NCBI RefSeq assembly: GCF_009873495.1
Contig: NZ_CP046703.1
Location: 1,550,001-1,614,000, forward strand
Length of the DNA: 64,000 nt
DNA from: Nostoc sp. ATCC 53789
GTDB taxonomy: Bacteria; Cyanobacteriota; Cyanobacteriia; Cyanobacteriales; Nostocaceae
Direction: 5' to 3'
Position numbers and translations under genes: made by a program. The notes beneath the pieces were generated by a model. It was not told the DNA's origin, ran no database searches, and was given only the letters and a program-made list of their open reading frames with translations. This document shows, in pieces, positions 62,167 through 64,000 of the stretch. Positions within the stretch are counted from its first letter, which is position 1. Every line of letters begins with the position of its first letter.

Positions 62167-62925
62167 ATGTCACTGTGGGCTATTGATTCACCTAATGTTG
62201 AACTGCGTCCGAACACCAGCGAAAGTGAATTACAAACACTTATTCGGGCGGTTTACAAACAGGTTTTGGGGAATGCTCACTTGCTAGAAAGTGAGCGCCT
62301 AGCTACTGCTGAATCGCAATTGCGCGATCGCAAAATCAGCGTCCGCGAATTCGTCAATACCGTTGCGAAATCAGAACTCTATCAATCTCTGTTTTTCAGT
62401 TCTTCTTCCCAATATCGGTTCATTGAACTAAACTTCAAACACTTGCTAGGTCGTCCTCCTGCCGATCAAGCAGAAATTGCCGAACACGTCCGCATCTACA
62501 ACGAACAGGGCTACGATGCTGAAATCGAATCCTATATCGATAGCGAAGAGTATCAGCGAAATTTTGGCGAGAATATTGTTCCTTATCCTCGCAGCACTAG
62601 CTCCCAAATAGGAATTAAGAATGTTACCTTTAACCGCACCTTTACCTTATTGAGAGGAGTAGCAAGCAGCGATAGCGATCGCAAAGCTAAACTGATCAGG
62701 GATATAGGTGCAAATTTACCCACATCCATCAAGGCTCCTGCTGCTGGTTCTAGTGTAAGCAGCACCAGCAAACGCTTCTTGATTAAGGCAGTCAAAGGTT
62801 CAAATAATCTCCGTACTCGTCTGGGCAACCTTGAATATGTAGTTAACTACAACCAACTGTCTGGGCAAGTGCAAAACATTCATAGAACGGGCGGCAAAAT
62901 CATCAGTATTACTGAAGTTGCTTAA
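62167..62925 (+). CDS. Phycobilisome rod linker (probable phycoerythrin-associated)
   Basis: A 252-residue rod linker. The PBS-linker domain covers about 13-150 (VELRPNTSESELQTLIRAVYKQVLGNAHLLESERLATAESQLRD, then YRFIELNFKHLLGRPP and SEEYQRNFGENIVPYPR). A C-terminal CpcD-type domain (about 190-250: RFLIKAVKGSNNLRTRLGNLEYVVNYNQLSGQVQNIHRTGGKI) is typical of rod linkers such as CpcC, CpeC and CpeE. Given the lyase genes downstream and pebA/pebB nearby, a phycoerythrin linker is likely, but CpcC cannot be excluded. ATG at 62167 follows AGGGAG. Confidence 0.85.
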   Translation: MSLWAIDSPNVELRPNTSESELQTLIRAVYKQVLGNAHLLESERLATAESQLRDRKISVREFVNTVAKSELYQSLFFSSSSQYRFIELNFKHLLGRPPADQAEIAEHVRIYNEQGYDAEIESYIDSEEYQRNFGENIVPYPRSTSSQIGIKNVTFNRTFTLLRGVASSDSDRKAKLIRDIGANLPTSIKAPAAGSSVSSTSKRFLIKAVKGSNNLRTRLGNLEYVVNYNQLSGQVQNIHRTGGKIISITEVA

Positions 62926-63139
62926 GTAGATGAATGGGGAGTCAGGAGTGGGAGGAGGATAATAACTTCTAATTCTCTACTCCTAACTCCCTACTCAGTA
63001 AAGGCTAAATGCCCCGATACCCCTAACAGCACTCCCAAGTGCAGTTGTAATCAAGGAAGCTAGTATATAGGCTGGGAGAATAACTATTTAGCCAAGATAT
63101 TCCTTGGATTGTAAGCTACTTTTTAAAATCACTTTTCTA

Positions 63140-63676
63140 ATGGAAATTACTGAATTCTTTGAACTTTCAATTGGGCGATGGCGATCGCAACGTAGCGGTC
63201 ATCATTTAGCATTCGCTCACTTTGAACAAGTGCTGTCTAACATTGACATTGAGTCTCTATCCACCGACGATCCGGCGGTATTAGCAATTTGTCAATTGTA
63301 TGACACCGACCCCGGCAGCATCACTCACCCCTTTCGGATGACTTGGAAAGGTGAGTCAGACTGGGACGATAAACCAATCTCTGGTAGTACCGTGCTGGTA
63401 CCAATTCCAGATATAGAAAATCCTTCTAGGGGAAAACTCTTACGCGAGCAAGGATACGCTGAGACAATCCCAGCAGTGGGTAAATACCATTTGAGTGAAG
63501 ATGGGATTTTTACCCTGCTGACGGAGTATGAACATGCTGCTGCTGAAGAGCGAATTTGGTTTGCTACACCAAATCTGCGATTTCGGGTAGCGACAATTAA
63601 AACCAGTGATGGTAAAGGTGTGACAACAGCTTCCTTTTCTTCAGAGATTCGCTCTTTGTCTAGTTCAACCAGTTAG
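63140..63676 (+). CDS. cpeS: CpcS/CpeS-family phycobiliprotein lyase, second copy
   Basis: A 178-residue bilin lyase: MEITEFFELSIGRWRSQRSGHHLAF, VLVPIPDIENPSRGKLLREQGYAE, EERIWFATPNLRFRVATIK and TTASFSSEIRSL are close to the CpeS/CpcS type. I use ATG 63140; an in-frame TTG at 63104 adds 12 codons unlike the family. The order linker-this gene-cpeT matches the end of the known cpeCDESTR operon, which supports cpeS, although CpeU or CpcU remain possible. It acts in the cytoplasm, attaching bilins to phycoerythrin cysteines. Confidence 0.8.
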   Translation: MEITEFFELSIGRWRSQRSGHHLAFAHFEQVLSNIDIESLSTDDPAVLAICQLYDTDPGSITHPFRMTWKGESDWDDKPISGSTVLVPIPDIENPSRGKLLREQGYAETIPAVGKYHLSEDGIFTLLTEYEHAAAEERIWFATPNLRFRVATIKTSDGKGVTTASFSSEIRSLSSSTS

Positions 63677-63734
63677 TAATATCAGGTTAAAACATAAAAG
63701 GAATCATCTAGTTTTGTCACTACTGAGGTTGAAT

Positions 63735-64000
63735 ATGACAATAGCACCCAGTGAATCTAGCACCAACGCTAGTGATTTGCTCACCTTAGCCTGTTGGATG
63801 GCAGGAGATTTTAGCAACTACAAGCAATCTTTTGCAAATCCCCAACTTTACGCCCACATTCACATTTTTTTCCGTCCTTTACCGATTGAATTTTTTTCTG
63901 CCATCGGTTTTTATTCAGAACAAGCTTATGACCACGATTTATGGACACCCTACCGCCAGGGAGTACATAGACTGGTAGATTGTGGCGATCGCATTTATAT
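63735..64000 (+). CDS. cpeT: CpcT/CpeT-family lyase, truncated by window edge
   Basis: From ATG 63735 the frame reads MTIAPSESSTNASDLLTLA, CWMAGDFSNYKQSFANPQLY, FFRPLPIEFFSAIGFYSEQAYD and PYRQGVHRLVDCGDRIYI to the last base of the window. WMAGxFSNxxQ and the YSEQAYD-YRQGVHRL text are diagnostic of CpcT/CpeT chromophore lyases. 88 of about 200 codons are present. It follows cpeS by 58 bases. Next to come, by analogy with cpeCDESTR, would be cpeR. Confidence 0.85.
   Translation, partial: MTIAPSESSTNASDLLTLACWMAGDFSNYKQSFANPQLYAHIHIFFRPLPIEFFSAIGFYSEQAYDHDLWTPYRQGVHRLVDCGDRIY

Overview
The window is chromosomal DNA from a filamentous, phycoerythrin-making cyanobacterium of the Nostoc/Anabaena group. 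The evidence is a dense scatter of HIP1 palindromes (GCGATCGC) inside and between genes, heptanucleotide tandem repeats, many small palindromic or MITE-like repeats in the spacers, and lineage-typical genes: cp12, pam68, an SLH/OprB iron-uptake porin, DUF751, DUF3177, two small DUF4327-like proteins, a HetZ-related protein and the phycoerythrobilin genes pebA and pebB. Genes lie on both strands in short units with long spacers, as is usual in this group.

Layout. 1-10.5 kb: a protein or polysaccharide glycosylation locus with two TPR/SPINDLY-type transferases, a GT4 glycosyltransferase and a 1217-residue protein fusing three methyltransferase-like domains, a glycosyltransferase-like domain and TPRs. 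It is interrupted by a REP-associated transposase (RAYT) and its REP palindromes. 10.7-16.9 kb: a small TPR membrane protein, a DUF4327-like protein, an FHA-Ser/Thr kinase followed by a PP2C phosphatase, and an amino-acid-binding lipoprotein with no canonical start codon. 17-28.5 kb: a PLP aminotransferase, an ISAzo13-type transposase remnant, cbiD, guaA, two adjacent MITE insertions, a response regulator, a methyltransferase, a CDF metal transporter, a GC-rich SDR gene with a gene fragment behind it, and a second DUF4327-like protein. 29-40 kb: rbfA, DUF751, a Dam-type methylase overlapping tail-to-tail a PD-(D/E)XK nuclease, a HetZ-related gene, the Sua5/YrdC-type gene, larC, a DUF433 antitoxin with a broken DUF5615 toxin, DUF3177, cp12 and a FIST sensor gene. 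40-46 kb: the potassium-pump operon kdpA-kdpB-kdpF/G-kdpC ending in a terminator. 46-56 kb: iron-uptake porin, rpsO-pam68, aroF, an HtrA/Deg protease, an Ap4A phosphorylase and a large TPR-trypsin protein with nearly identical TPR units. 56-64 kb: a phycobilisome/phycoerythrin island with pebA-pebB, two CpeS-family lyases, a pentapeptide protein, a HEAT-repeat protein, an orphan phycobiliprotein-like protein, a rod linker and cpeT cut by the window edge.

How the genes work together. PebA and PebB make phycoerythrobilin from biliverdin, CpeS/CpeT-type lyases attach bilins to phycobiliproteins, and the linker builds the rod. The linker-cpeS-cpeT order matches the tail of the known cpeCDESTR operon. 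The FHA kinase and PP2C phosphatase form a likely signalling pair. The Kdp genes form one operon for high-affinity K+ uptake. The methylase-nuclease pair looks like a restriction-modification unit whose expected GATC target lies inside HIP1. The most unusual items are the multi-catalytic fusion protein, REP elements that have become coding sequence (inside the RAYT gene and at the end of a glycosyltransferase gene), three MITE insertions with readable target-site duplications, and the orphan phycobiliprotein-like gene. No tRNA, rRNA or CRISPR array was seen.
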